Below are positions 16,517 to 26,500 of a stretch of 64,000 nucleotides of DNA, in pieces. Numbering within the stretch: the first letter of the stretch is position 1; each line of letters starts with the position of its first letter. The DNA is from Gilvibacter sp. SZ-19. GTDB taxonomy: Bacteria > Bacteroidota > Bacteroidia > Flavobacteriales > Flavobacteriaceae. The stretch covers positions 2,720,864 through 2,784,863 of the forward strand of contig NZ_CP019333.1 of the NCBI RefSeq assembly GCF_002163875.1, in the 5' to 3' direction. A model generated the notes under the pieces. That model had not been told where the DNA came from and ran no database searches. It saw only the letters and a list, made by a program, of their open reading frames with translations. Position numbers and translations under genes: made by a program.

Positions 16517-17092
16517 ATGAAACGAGTTTTAATACTTATGATCGCTCTACTTTCTATGAACGTTGGGTTTGCGCAGAATGGAGGAATGACAGAAATAGGA
16601 GATGTTATGCTACCTAATACCATGAAAGTTGGTGGTTCTGATTTGGTGCTTAATGGCGGCGGAATCCGTAAAAAAGCATTCGTTTTGGAACTGTATTCGG
16701 GCGGACTATACTTGGAATCCAAGTCTAAAGATGCACAGGGCATCATCGATGCAGATAAGAACATGGCCATGAAACTAGTGATCACCTCTAGTTTTGTATC
16801 TAGCGACGCTATGAAAGAGGCTGTAAACGACGGATTTGATGCGTCTATGCGCGGAGACACTTCTTCTTTAGATAGCGAGATCCAGAAATTCATCGGCTTT
16901 TTTAGCGAGGAGATCGTAGAAGAAGACGTTTTTGATATCACTTACCAAACCGGACGTGGCGTGGTGTGTTACAAGAACGGAAAAGAATTGGGAGTTATTC
17001 CTGGTATGGCGTTTAAGAAAGCCCTATTCGGAATTTGGCTAGGAAAAGTTCCTGCCGATAAAAAACTTAAAAAAGGAATGTTGGGCAACTAA
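16517..17092 (+). CDS. Exported chalcone-isomerase-like protein
   Basis: 191 residues with a cleavable signal peptide (MNVGFAQ). The mature sequence, including MKVGGSDLVLNGGGIRKKAFVLELYSGGLYLES and KAFKKALFGIWLGKVPADKKLKKGMLG, matches the bacterial chalcone isomerase-like fold (Chalcone_3-type). Bacterial members are periplasmic and are thought to bind fatty acids or other small lipids, not flavonoids. Follows the yihY-like gene by 26 bp; ended by the terminator at 17119. Confidence 0.85.
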   Translation: MKRVLILMIALLSMNVGFAQNGGMTEIGDVMLPNTMKVGGSDLVLNGGGIRKKAFVLELYSGGLYLESKSKDAQGIIDADKNMAMKLVITSSFVSSDAMKEAVNDGFDASMRGDTSSLDSEIQKFIGFFSEEIVEEDVFDITYQTGRGVVCYKNGKELGVIPGMAFKKALFGIWLGKVPADKKLKKGMLGN

Positions 17093-17118
17093 TTGTGCTC
17101 ATAGAATTACGTAATTTT

Positions 17119-17148
17119 AGGCTGTCGTTTAATTCGACAGCCTTTTTT
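17119..17148 (+). terminator. Rho-independent terminator after the chalcone-isomerase-like gene
   Basis: Perfect 9-bp stem AGGCTGTCG (17119-17127) with 17135-17143, 7-nt loop, and TTTTT tail. The priA start codon (TTG, 17154) follows only six bases after the T-run. Confidence 0.9.
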
Positions 17149-17153
17149 ATTTC

Positions 17154-19604
17154 TTGTACTTTATTGATGTCATACTGCCCATTCCAATTAAGCAGGCGTT
17201 CACTTATTCGGTAAACGCTCACGAGGCTCATTTTCTCAAGCCAGGACATCGGGTAGCGGTTCCCTTTGGGAAATCGAAGATCTACACGGCGATCGTGTAT
17301 AAAGTGCATCAAACCCCACCTCAGACCTACGAGACCAAGGAGATCGATCAGATCTTAGACGAATATCCTCTGGTAACCCAAACCCAACTAAAGCATTGGC
17401 AGTGGATAGCGGATTACTATCTCTGCAGTATAGGAGAGGTGATGCGGGCTGCGCTACCGGGAGCATTTCTGCTAGAAAGCGAAACCATTATTCGTTTGCA
17501 GACCGAGCGTCCGGCGAGTGAGGCTGCCTTATCTGAACAAGAAGAAATGATCTTGGAAGCCTTAGAGAACCGGCAGCAGTTGCACCTTAATGATGTGCGC
17601 AGCATATTAGACAGAAAGCAAGTTCTAGGAGTGATTCAAGCCTTATTGGAAAAGAATAGGATAGCACTGGTAGAAACCCTTTACGAGCAGTATATCCCAA
17701 AAATGGTGAGTTATCTGCAATTGGCTCCGCAGTATAAGGAAGAATCTGCCTTGACGGCACTCTTAGACGAAATGCAACGCGCACCAAAACAGCGAGAGGT
17801 GTTGATGCAACTTTTTATGTTGTCTGCGCGGCAATCTGGAGCTGTAAAACGTCCTGAGCTTTTAGCCGAAGTAGCAGGAGCTGCTGCACCGCTGCGCAGC
17901 TTGATCGACAAAGGGATCGTACTGGAAGAAAAACGTCAAACCGATAGAAAAGCCCAGTGGGAAAGCGACACAGCAGATTCTAAAGGCCTATCAGAAGCGC
18001 AAGAGCGGGCTTACAAGCAGATAAGACAACAGTTCACCGAAAAGTCTGTTTGTCTATTACACGGTGTTACTTCTAGTGGTAAGACCGAGGTATACGTAAA
18101 ACTTATAGAAGAGCAGTTAGCGCATGGAAAGCAAGTCTTGTATATGCTTCCGGAGATTGCCCTCACAACCCAGCTCATAAGTCGTTTACAAGAATATTTT
18201 GGCGATCGCGTCGGGGTTTATCACTCCCGTTATAGTGTCCACGAAAGGGTAGAGGTCTGGAACCAATTGTTACGCCAAGATCAGCGTGCACAATTGGTCG
18301 TTGGAGCTCGTTCTACCGTTTTCTTACCCTTTCAAGATCTGGGCTTGGTCATTGTAGACGAGGAGCACGAGCACTCCTTTAAACAATACAATCCTGCACC
18401 GCGCTATCACGGTCGAGACGCTGCAGTGGTGCTTGCTTCTTTGTGTAAGGCAAAGGTACTTTTGGGTTCTGCTACACCAGCGTTAGAAACCTATCAGAAC
18501 GCTGTTTCGGGTAAATACGGTTTGGTAAGTCTTAAGGAACGCTACGGGAAGGTACTATTGCCAGATACTCAGTTGGTCGATCTGCGTGATAAGAATCGTA
18601 AAAAGCGAATGCAAGGCCATTTTTCTGATAGCTTACTAGAAGCTATACGGGAAACCTTGGCCGAGAAAAAACAGGTGATCCTATTCAAGAACAGGCGCGG
18701 ATTTGCTCCTATAATGGAATGTATGACCTGTGGAAGCGCTCCGCAGTGCCCCAATTGCGATGTAAGCCTTACTTTTCACAAGGCCAAAGGGCAGTTGCGC
18801 TGTCATTACTGCGGATACGCGAGTCCCTTGACCAAGCAGTGCGGTGCTTGTGGCAGTATGACCTTAGACCCTAAAGGCTTCGGAACAGAACAAATCCAAA
18901 CAGAATTACAAGAACTTTTGCTAGAAGCGCGAATAGCTCGTATGGACCAAGACACTACGCGTGGCAAACACGCTCATGCCAAACTTATTCACGGTTTTGA
19001 GCAGGGAGAGATAGACATCTTGGTCGGAACCCAAATGTTGGCTAAAGGCTTAGACTTTAGGGCAGTTGGTTTGGTGGGAGTGATGCAAGCAGATTCCTTG
19101 CTCAATTTCCCGGACTTTAGAGCCCACGAACGAAGCTTTCAGCTACTCAGCCAAGTGGCTGGTCGCGCTGGGCGTACCAAAGATAGGGGGAAAGTGCTGA
19201 TCCAAGCTTTTAATCCGGAGCACCTAATATTACAGCAGGTAACTACTCATGACTACGATGGTATGTTTAAAGATGAGATGGAACAACGCAGGCAATATGG
19301 TTATCCTCCCTTCAATCGCCTGATCAGGTTTACCTTTAAGCATCGCAATTTTGAGACCATGCAAAATGGTTCACGCTGGTTTGCCAAAGCTTTAGAGGCC
19401 CAGTTCAATGAGGGAGTGCTTGGTCCGGAGATCCCGCCGGTAGGTCGTATACGCAACGAATACCTGAGTCATGTGTTACTAAAAGTGCCTGTAAACGCCG
19501 GAATAAAGGCATACAAGGGTAAGGTCGGCATGTTGGTGCGCAACTTTGAGGCGCAAAAACCGTTTGCGCGTATTAAGCTAGTAGTGGATGTAGATCCGTA
19601 TTAA
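17154..19604 (+). CDS. priA: Primosomal replication-restart helicase PriA
   Basis: 816 residues. The DNA-binding N-domain begins with a typical PriA start (YFIDVILPIPIKQAFTYSV). The helicase core shows Walker A GVTSSGKTEVY, DEEH (VIVDEEHEHSFKQY), GSATPALET and QVAGRAGRTKDRG. Eight cysteines in two CxxC-type pairs (CMTCGSAPQCPNC, CHYCGYASPLTKQCGAC) bind two zinc ions. It reloads the replisome at stalled forks. An in-frame TAA at 17130-17132 rules out an upstream start, so TTG at 17154 is the only start giving full length. Confidence 0.95.
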   Translation: MYFIDVILPIPIKQAFTYSVNAHEAHFLKPGHRVAVPFGKSKIYTAIVYKVHQTPPQTYETKEIDQILDEYPLVTQTQLKHWQWIADYYLCSIGEVMRAALPGAFLLESETIIRLQTERPASEAALSEQEEMILEALENRQQLHLNDVRSILDRKQVLGVIQALLEKNRIALVETLYEQYIPKMVSYLQLAPQYKEESALTALLDEMQRAPKQREVLMQLFMLSARQSGAVKRPELLAEVAGAAAPLRSLIDKGIVLEEKRQTDRKAQWESDTADSKGLSEAQERAYKQIRQQFTEKSVCLLHGVTSSGKTEVYVKLIEEQLAHGKQVLYMLPEIALTTQLISRLQEYFGDRVGVYHSRYSVHERVEVWNQLLRQDQRAQLVVGARSTVFLPFQDLGLVIVDEEHEHSFKQYNPAPRYHGRDAAVVLASLCKAKVLLGSATPALETYQNAVSGKYGLVSLKERYGKVLLPDTQLVDLRDKNRKKRMQGHFSDSLLEAIRETLAEKKQVILFKNRRGFAPIMECMTCGSAPQCPNCDVSLTFHKAKGQLRCHYCGYASPLTKQCGACGSMTLDPKGFGTEQIQTELQELLLEARIARMDQDTTRGKHAHAKLIHGFEQGEIDILVGTQMLAKGLDFRAVGLVGVMQADSLLNFPDFRAHERSFQLLSQVAGRAGRTKDRGKVLIQAFNPEHLILQQVTTHDYDGMFKDEMEQRRQYGYPPFNRLIRFTFKHRNFETMQNGSRWFAKALEAQFNEGVLGPEIPPVGRIRNEYLSHVLLKVPVNAGIKAYKGKVGMLVRNFEAQKPFARIKLVVDVDPY

Positions 19605-20314
19605 GCCTTCATGGAAGCGGTAAGTGCTTCTACCAGTTGGGTCTTTCTGTTACGGCTAAGCGGCAACTGATCGTTATCGATCTCAATGACCTTGCTGTTA
19701 TAACGCTCTACTTTATCCAGATTCACGATATAAGACTTATGAATTCTAAGGAAACGATCTGCAGGCAAGAGCGATTCAAAATTCTTCATGGTAGAAAGAA
19801 CTACTAGAGAGTCGTGCTCTGTCACCAACTTCACATAATCCCCCAGAGCCTCGATATAGCGCAGCTCATTCAAGAAAACTTTACGCTTTTTTAGGTTGCT
19901 CTTTACAAAGATGAAGTCTTCGTCGTCAAAACCGTCTTCGTTGTGTAGGCGATGGTTCGTGATCGCTTTGTGTACAGCATTGAGAAAACGCTCCTTAGAG
20001 ATCGGCTTGCGCAAATAGTCTACGGCGTCGTAATCAAAGGCTTTAAAAGCGTATTTCGTCTTTCCGGTAACAAAGATGATCTGTGGTTTTACACTCAAGT
20101 CATCCAAGAGGTCAAAGCCGGATAGGATCGGCATTTCGATATCTAAGAATATCAAGTCGATTTGTGTGTCCAATAGCCCCATTTTCGCTTCAATAGCGTT
20201 GTTGTACTCGGCTACTAAATTTAGCGAGGGGTGGTTTTGGATCAGTTTGACGATAGACAGACGCTGTAGGCTAGAATCGTCAACTATAGCACAGTTAAGT
20301 ACGGTTTTTTCCAA
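19601..20314 (-). CDS. LytTR-family response regulator
   Basis: About 237 residues. The receiver domain (1-115) has the acidic pair VDD, phospho-acceptor Asp in LIFLDIEMPILSGFD, Thr in IFVTGKTKYA and Lys in LRKPISKE. The C-terminal LytTR DNA-binding domain (about 140-235) has FVKSNLKKRKVFLNEL, YIEALGDYVKLVTEHDSL and RFLRIHKSYIVNLDKVERY. No histidine kinase is adjacent, so its partner is elsewhere. The frame has no ATG before the conserved part; I prefer TTG at 20314 (MEKTVLNC) over TTG at 20341. Its stop overlaps the priA stop by four bases (convergent). Confidence 0.9.
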   Translation of the reverse strand: MEKTVLNCAIVDDSSLQRLSIVKLIQNHPSLNLVAEYNNAIEAKMGLLDTQIDLIFLDIEMPILSGFDLLDDLSVKPQIIFVTGKTKYAFKAFDYDAVDYLRKPISKERFLNAVHKAITNHRLHNEDGFDDEDFIFVKSNLKKRKVFLNELRYIEALGDYVKLVTEHDSLVVLSTMKNFESLLPADRFLRIHKSYIVNLDKVERYNSKVIEIDNDQLPLSRNRKTQLVEALTASMKA

Positions 20315-20467
20315 GGCAATAATAGATTTAGTAACGTACAATTATAAGCAAATTATCGATGAACGACAACATTTATTAACGAAACTTAACGATTAAGAGT
20401 GGAAAATTTACGTTTATCTGCCAAATATGTAAGGGTAAAATGTAGGAAATTAAAGGGTAGCCGAGCT

Positions 20468-20497
20468 TTGAATATTGTAGAATTAGTTCTATTTTTG
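20468..20497 (+). promoter_or_regulatory. Promoter of the rpsF-rpsR-rplI operon
   Basis: TTG at 20468-20470, 19-nt spacer, TATTTTTG at 20490-20497: a full match to the Bacteroidota housekeeping consensus. Predicted start near 20503 leaves a leader of about 38 nt before rpsF. Confidence 0.8.
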
Positions 20498-20540
20498 CAG
20501 CCTCTTTATAAGAGACTTAATTTATATTTAAACACAAAGT

Positions 20541-20879
20541 ATGAATCATTACGAAACTGTTTTCATCTTGAATCCCGTTTTATCTGAAGAACAGATAAAG
20601 GAAACAGTAAAGAAATTCGAAGATTTTTTGGTTTCTGGCGGAGCTAAGATGATTTCAAAAGAGGACTGGGGGCTTAAGAAGCTTGCCTATCCTATTCAAC
20701 ACAAGAAAAGTGGATTTTACCACTTGTTCGAGTACACCGTTCCTGGTGAAGTGATCAACCCATTAGAAGTAGAGTTCAGACGCGACGAGCGCATTATGCG
20801 TTATTTGACTGTTCGTTTGGACAAGCACGCTATCGCATGGGCAGAGAAAAGAAGAAAACGCAACGCTAAAACCGCTTAA
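20541..20879 (+). CDS. rpsF: Small ribosomal subunit protein bS6
   Basis: 112 residues with the S6 start [42 protein letters not shown] in the middle and [19 protein letters not shown] near the end. Binds the central domain of 16S rRNA together with bS18. First gene of the rpsF-rpsR-rplI operon, 2 bp before rpsR. Confidence 0.98.
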   Translation: MNHYETVFILNPVLSEEQIKETVKKFEDFLVSGGAKMISKEDWGLKKLAYPIQHKKSGFYHLFEYTVPGEVINPLEVEFRRDERIMRYLTVRLDKHAIAWAEKRRKRNAKTA

Positions 20880-20881
20880 TC

Positions 20882-21178
20882 ATGTCTAGCATTGAACAAC
20901 AAGCAAAAGGCAAAAAAGACGGTGAGATCCGTTATTTGACGCCGCTTAACATCGAGACTACTAAGGCAAAGAAATACTGCCGTTTCCAAAAGTCTGGTAT
21001 TAAGTACATCGATTATAAAGATCCAGACTTCTTGATGAAGTTTGTGAATGAACAAGGTAAACTTCTTCCTCGTCGTTTGACAGGTACTTCTTTGAAGTAT
21101 CAGCGTAAAGTGGCCGTAGCTGTTAAAAGAGCTCGTCACCTTGCACTTATGCCATACGTAGGGGATCTATTAAAATAA
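20882..21178 (+). CDS. rpsR: Small ribosomal subunit protein bS18
   Basis: 98 residues. Contains the S18 core [29 protein letters not shown] and the C-terminal [15 protein letters not shown] short N-terminal extension (about 20 residues) is typical of Bacteroidota. Partner of bS6 in the 30S platform; 12 bp before rplI. Confidence 0.98.
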   Translation: MSSIEQQAKGKKDGEIRYLTPLNIETTKAKKYCRFQKSGIKYIDYKDPDFLMKFVNEQGKLLPRRLTGTSLKYQRKVAVAVKRARHLALMPYVGDLLK

Positions 21179-21190
21179 TACAGTACGGTC

Positions 21191-21646
21191 ATGGAACTTA
21201 TATTAAAGAAAGATGTAGAAAATCTTGGGTTTACAGACGATATCGTTACTGTAAAGAACGGATACGGTAGAAACTACCTTATCCCTCAAGGATATGCTGT
21301 ATTGGCTACTTCTTCTGCTAAGAAAGTATTGGCAGAGACCTTGAAGCAACGCGCTTTTAAAGAGCAAAAGTTGGTTGATGACGCCAAAACAGAAGCTGAG
21401 AAACTTAACGGTTTAGAAGTGAAGATCGCTGCAAAAGCTGGAGAAGGTGATAAACTTTTCGGTTCTGTAAATAATGCAGACGTAGCTGAAGCTCTAGAGA
21501 AAGCTGGAGTGAGCATCGACAAGAAGTACATTACAGTTGCTGGTGGAAACATCAAGCGCACTGGACAGTACGAAGCTAAAGTTCGTTTCCACAGAGATGT
21601 GATCGCGAACCTTACTTTTGACGTAATTGCAGAGGCTAAGAGTTAA
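21191..21646 (+). CDS. rplI: Large ribosomal subunit protein bL9
   Basis: 151 residues. N-terminal MELILKKDVENLGFTDDIVTVKNGYGRNYLIPQGYA is the L9 signature, followed by the long central helix (about 45-75) and the C-domain beginning near LEVKIAAKAGEGDKLFGSV. Last gene of the operon, followed by a strong terminator. Confidence 0.98.
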   Translation: MELILKKDVENLGFTDDIVTVKNGYGRNYLIPQGYAVLATSSAKKVLAETLKQRAFKEQKLVDDAKTEAEKLNGLEVKIAAKAGEGDKLFGSVNNADVAEALEKAGVSIDKKYITVAGGNIKRTGQYEAKVRFHRDVIANLTFDVIAEAKS

Positions 21647-21666
21647 TTAGACCTTCAAAATAATTC

Positions 21667-21700
21667 AAAGGCCTTTTGTTCGTTCAGAAGGCCTTTTTTT
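21667..21700 (+). terminator. Rho-independent terminator of the rpsF-rpsR-rplI operon
   Basis: Perfect 9-bp stem AAAGGCCTT (21667-21675) with 21688-21696, 12-nt loop, and T-run to 21700. Confidence 0.9.
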
Positions 21701-21721
21701 ATAGATCGTATTTTTAAAAGG

Positions 21722-22192
21722 ATGAAATACACCAGACTTACCAAAGAACAGTTCGAAGCCCTACAAGAGGAGTTTACAAGATTTTTAGCTACCCAGAGTA
21801 TTACTGCGGACGAATGGCAGGAGATCAAACGCAGCAAACCCGAAGTCGCAGAGGCGGAGCTCGATGTATTTAGCGATCTGGTTTGGGAAGGTGCCTTAAG
21901 TGCCGCAAAGTATCTGGAAAATGCTAGTCCAGAACAGTTGTTCTGTTTCGCTGTTCAGAATGAGCTAATTGAGCTCATTCATGTAAAAGTGTCTCCAAAC
22001 ACTGCAGACTTGACCACGGCCGCCGGCAGGGAATGGTTGCTAAAGAACCTCAAGGATGAGCGTGTTGTTATACAAAGAGGAAGCAAAGCTGTCTCAGAAG
22101 ATCGCAATCAGCAATTGTTTGGCTTAGTACGCCAAGGGGCTCATATAGTCGAAGGAAGTTTTATCGATGCGCTTTTAAAAGTGATCAACTAG
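21722..22192 (+). CDS. Conserved cytosolic protein, DUF6495-like
   Basis: 156 residues, acidic and mostly helical, without signal peptide or membrane segment. Opens MKYTRLTKEQFEALQEEFTRFL. I recognise it as the small protein that often follows rplI in Flavobacteriia (DUF6495, from memory). Function unknown. It starts 22 bp past the operon terminator, so it has its own promoter or depends on read-through. Confidence 0.75.
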   Translation: MKYTRLTKEQFEALQEEFTRFLATQSITADEWQEIKRSKPEVAEAELDVFSDLVWEGALSAAKYLENASPEQLFCFAVQNELIELIHVKVSPNTADLTTAAGREWLLKNLKDERVVIQRGSKAVSEDRNQQLFGLVRQGAHIVEGSFIDALLKVIN

Positions 22193-22193
22193 T

Positions 22194-23435
22194 CTATTCG
22201 TATCTCAGACTTTCTATAGGGTCTAATCGAGCTGCTTTCATCGCCGGATAAGAGCCAGCAACCACGGCAACCAAAAAGGTGATTATAGTAGCGGCAATAA
22301 CCGCTCCCCAGGGAATACTAAAGTTAAAATCGGCCAGCGAGGCAAAGGCAATTCCAGTTGCCAGTCCAAGAAGAATTCCAAGAATACTTCCCAACTGACC
22401 AATTACAATGGTCTCCATAAGAAACTGAGTCCCTATGGTAGATCGTTTAGCGCCAAGGGCTTTTCGTACTCCAATCTCCCGTGTGCGTTCGGTCACTGAT
22501 ACAAGCATGATATTCATCAAAGCGATCAAGGAACCGAAAATGGTTATCGCACTGATAAACCAAGCTGCAAATTCCAAAACACCTGTAATTTCAGCGATAC
22601 GGTTAATAAGGTCTTCACTGCGCTCCAGGCCAAAGTTGTTCTCTTCAACAGGGGAGAGGCCTCGGACATTCCTAAAGGTCACAATAGCATCGTTTTGAGC
22701 GCCTTCTAGGTATTCTTTGTCGTCTACCATCACACTAATGGTATAATTGATGTTAGGAGCCGTGTAAATGCTTCTCGCTTGCTGTATAGGAATGATAACC
22801 TTCAGATCTTGATTGTTGCCAAAAGTCGCTCCTTTACTTTCTAGCAAACCTATCACTTTGAATTTGACCCCGCGTATGCTCAAGGTCTTGCCAATAGGGT
22901 CAGTGCCTTCAAAAAGAGTCTTCTTAAAATCTGCTCCTAACAAACACACATTGTTGTTGTTCTGAATATCGAAAATATTGAAATCGCGACCTTTCTCGAC
23001 TTCGGTTCCCGTATTGCTTAAATAGTTCTCATTGGCACCGTAAACTTGAACTTCTGGGTCTGTCTTGTTGCCTTCGTAACGTACCTCGGCACGGCTAGTT
23101 CCTCTAAAGGAGACAGAAACCTTGGTAAAAGGGTAGGAGTAGCGGTCCTGGAACTCCTTGATGTCTCTGTAACTAATGATAGGATTGATCTTTTGGCGCT
23201 CGCCTCCGCGTCGTCCTTGGGAAGTGAAATCGTATCTCTGGATATTGAAAGAGTTTGCCCCCATGGAGGCAAAATCGCTAGAAATAGTGTTCTCTAGGGC
23301 TTTTACGGCGGCCAAAATACCGACCAAGGCCCATATACCAATTGCTATGATTACTACCGTTAAAATGGTTCTTAAGAGTTGACTGCGGATGGAATCCATC
23401 GCAATTCGAACATTCTCACGGAATAATGAAAACAT
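22194..23435 (-). CDS. ABC transporter permease, MacB/FtsX type
   Basis: 413 residues. One N-terminal transmembrane helix (about 20-43), a periplasmic MacB-like core domain (about 45-275) and three C-terminal helices with the FtsX pattern (SVTERTREIGVRKALGAKRSTIGTQFLMETIVIG). Ends SYPAMKAARLDPIESLRYE, the usual tail of this family. Such permeases work with an ATPase and often with a periplasmic adaptor in mechanotransmission or efflux of peptides and lipoproteins. No ATPase gene is adjacent. Convergent with the DUF6495-like gene, 1 bp apart. Confidence 0.92.
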   Translation of the reverse strand: MFSLFRENVRIAMDSIRSQLLRTILTVVIIAIGIWALVGILAAVKALENTISSDFASMGANSFNIQRYDFTSQGRRGGERQKINPIISYRDIKEFQDRYSYPFTKVSVSFRGTSRAEVRYEGNKTDPEVQVYGANENYLSNTGTEVEKGRDFNIFDIQNNNNVCLLGADFKKTLFEGTDPIGKTLSIRGVKFKVIGLLESKGATFGNNQDLKVIIPIQQARSIYTAPNINYTISVMVDDKEYLEGAQNDAIVTFRNVRGLSPVEENNFGLERSEDLINRIAEITGVLEFAAWFISAITIFGSLIALMNIMLVSVTERTREIGVRKALGAKRSTIGTQFLMETIVIGQLGSILGILLGLATGIAFASLADFNFSIPWGAVIAATIITFLVAVVAGSYPAMKAARLDPIESLRYE

Positions 23436-23530
23436 AGGTTAGGTGTTTAATTGCGTTATAAGACGAACTAAGGGTGATAAAGTTACAAAATATCGCAACG
23501 GAATTATTCGGCTTTAACACGCCTTAAGGA

Positions 23531-23565
23531 AATAAAAAAGGCGAGCATCTTTAGATACTCGCCTT
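23531..23565 (-). terminator. Rho-independent terminator after the first LamG exoprotein gene
   Basis: On the minus strand: 8-bp stem AAGGCGAG/CTCGCCTT (23558-23565 with 23538-23545), 12-nt loop, then TTTTTT. Lies 22 bp past the stop codon at 23587. Confidence 0.85.
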
Positions 23566-23586
23566 GAGGACTGATTAAAATTTAAA

Positions 23587-26500
23587 CTACTTCTCTATTA
23601 AAACCTTAACTGTATAGGTACCGGTATTGGTCGTGGTCTTTAAAATGTACGTTCCTGTGGCCATTTGCGCTGAAGAGAAAGACTCCTGCGGATTGTTTCC
23701 ACTGTAATTGTATTGACCTATAAACTGACCAAGTATGTTGTATACTGCAACACTAGTAATAGTCTGATCTGCCTCTTTTGCGATTACATTTACTTGTGCT
23801 GCTTGCTTCTGGTGCATAGCATAAACCAAAGTCTCTGTTATTTTCATGGTTCCGTCCTGATCTTGGTTACGCGGTGTTCTGCGCAACACGATTTCGAATC
23901 GATTCGGATGCATCCCGGCGTCAATAGTACCAGTGTATGTATCCTCAAGCAGATTGGTGAAAATATTGAATTCTTTATCACGGAGATATGGAATGATCTT
24001 CTCTCCTAAATTCTGAGCTTGATCTAACCCAATGGTGAACTCTCCACTTTCATCTATCTCAGCAATAAGCGGTAAAACAACACTGCTATTGCCATCTAGC
24101 ATTGGAATCCCTTGGATAACATAGCGTGCTCCATCAATGTCCCAATTTAGATCTTCTGCAAGATCGTCAAAAACCTTCCCGTCATATCCTCTGTCATAAG
24201 CAAGAGTCGCATTGTTGTCAAGGGTCAATAATAATTGACGATGCAACATTTTAGGAGAATCAAATCCAATTCTAATTTTCGGACGATTGTCAACCGGATC
24301 CAAGTCGCTGTCATCTGGTAGACTGTAGGTAGCCGAAGTTCCAATTGGAGTGCTCGGTAGGGCATAAGTATCGTCGGTAAAGACGAATACCGAGCTAGAT
24401 CCGGAACGAACAAAGTTACGTTGACTGTTGTTGAATTCAATGGTTCCATTAGAATCCGCAGCTACAAAGAATCCTTGACCTGGAGCGACATAGCGTCCTG
24501 GAGTTTTTGTTGGAACTCCTGCGGCACTTACGTCAGGGTGACTGGTAGCCATAACCCCTCCAGATAAATTATACATAGCATATCCTCCTTGATACTCAGC
24601 TAGCACGTGAGAGCCTCCTCCCCAGTGTTCCCAGAAATACAGGGTACCGTCAAGGTGTGGATTATCAGCAATGAAATCATGCGCATCTAAAGCAGAGGCA
24701 AAAGGATTACCAACTAGGTAGTTATTTCCGCCATTGATATTGAGTTGGATGTCATATCCAGTCTGATCGTTATTTGGCTTACCGGAGAAGGTATAGTTCT
24801 GCTCGTCTAGTACAGACCCTGTTCCTGGACCCTTCATGGTATAACCTTGGCCGGCTTCGAGTACTCCGCCTGGTCCCAGATACTGCCATGAACTGTAATC
24901 GCCGATTGGGTGGTTGTCGTATTTGAACAACCAGAAATCGGAGAGCGATATTGGAGTGGTAGGCATACCATTATACCCACCAATCCAATTCACATTCACA
25001 GGATTATTGACATCGGTTCCGTCTCTTAGCATGGAATTCACGCTAAAGGTAACGTTGTTGGCCGATGTTGATATAGTACTAGTAGGGGAACTCCAGTAAT
25101 TATACGTATAAGTGTCTGCGGTACCTCCTTGGTCTATTTCGATATAACCCGCGCTGCTAGGATCCAAATCACTTCCTTGTGTCTGAATAAGCTGTGATTC
25201 GCCTTGCAGGTCCATAAATCCATCGAGGTCTAAATAATGAGACACTTCAAACTTATTGTTGTTGTCTACGAGTATTTCAGCGCTTGCGTCTACAAACACA
25301 CCCAAAACAGTGGTATTGTCAGAGGCAGTCAAGTCGTGATTCACACGAGAAATCGTCCAGTCTATGGTAGTAACACCATCCACAATAGAAGTCGCTCCAG
25401 GTAAATACAATACACTGTTGTTCATCCAAGTGTTCGCATCGTTCCAAGATCCGTCCTGATCGGTCTCGTAGGGTAGTGGTGCGGTTTGGAAGTCTACTGT
25501 ATCTAAGTTTTTAATAGCAGCCGTATTGCCATTTCCTGACTCATCCTTAATGTTTGTAAAGGTGTAAGTGGTCATTGGATAATAAGCCATTAGTTGGCTC
25601 CAATCGATAACGGCCACCTCATTCTTAGTGATATTCTGAGGTAAGATGCTTCCTGTTACTGTATTGTCGGAATGCTCAATGATCTCTTGATTCATGATGA
25701 ATCTTATCTGATCTTGAGAAAGCGTTGTGTCCCAGACGCGCACCTCGTCTATACCTCCGTCCCAGAAATTACTTGGATTTTGGTAGTCTGCAGCTGCAAT
25801 TAGGAAGTGCTGGTTGTTCGACACTGGTGGATCCATCGGACCTGAAACATCCAACACTCCATCTATATAGATTCGAGCTGTGGTTCCGTCATAAGTTACG
25901 GCAACATGGTGCCATTCGTCATTTGGGATACTAACCGATGAATTCAAGACTTGTAAAGTACCGGAACTGTTGGTCCATACGGCTTGTGCTGCACCGCTGC
26001 CATTGACTCTTAAGGCATATCCTTCTGTCATTGGAGAGGCGTCTCGTTTAGAGATGATATCGCGATTAGTTGCTCCATCATTCTTAACCCAAGCAGATAG
26101 TGTAAAGTCTGCGTCTAGATCCAGAAAATCATCAGAATCCATATAATCTACACTACCGTCAAAATCAACAGAACGCACGTACATGTTTTCTGGGGCATAT
26201 CCAAAAGTAATGTACTTGGTTCCGTTGAAATCGTAAGTTGTTTCCAAATTCGCACCGTTTAGTCGCATGATGCGGTATTCTGAGTTCGGGTTAAATGTTG
26301 GTGTATCAGAGATGAACATCAAATACTCTCCCGGAGGATTCAGCGTAGCTGCCAGATCGGCCTCTGGTACTGAAACTTCCACACGGGGAACGTCACCACC
26401 GCTCTCAACTACCTTCCAAGTGCGTTCTACCGAAGTAAATTCTACTATGGTAGTTAGACCAGAAACACCTGCACTCATATCTACGATAATAGGTGCAACA

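Noticed and set aside
16507-16941. 144-codon minus-strand ORF
   Set aside because: Antisense to the chalcone-isomerase-like gene, Ser/Ile-rich shadow.
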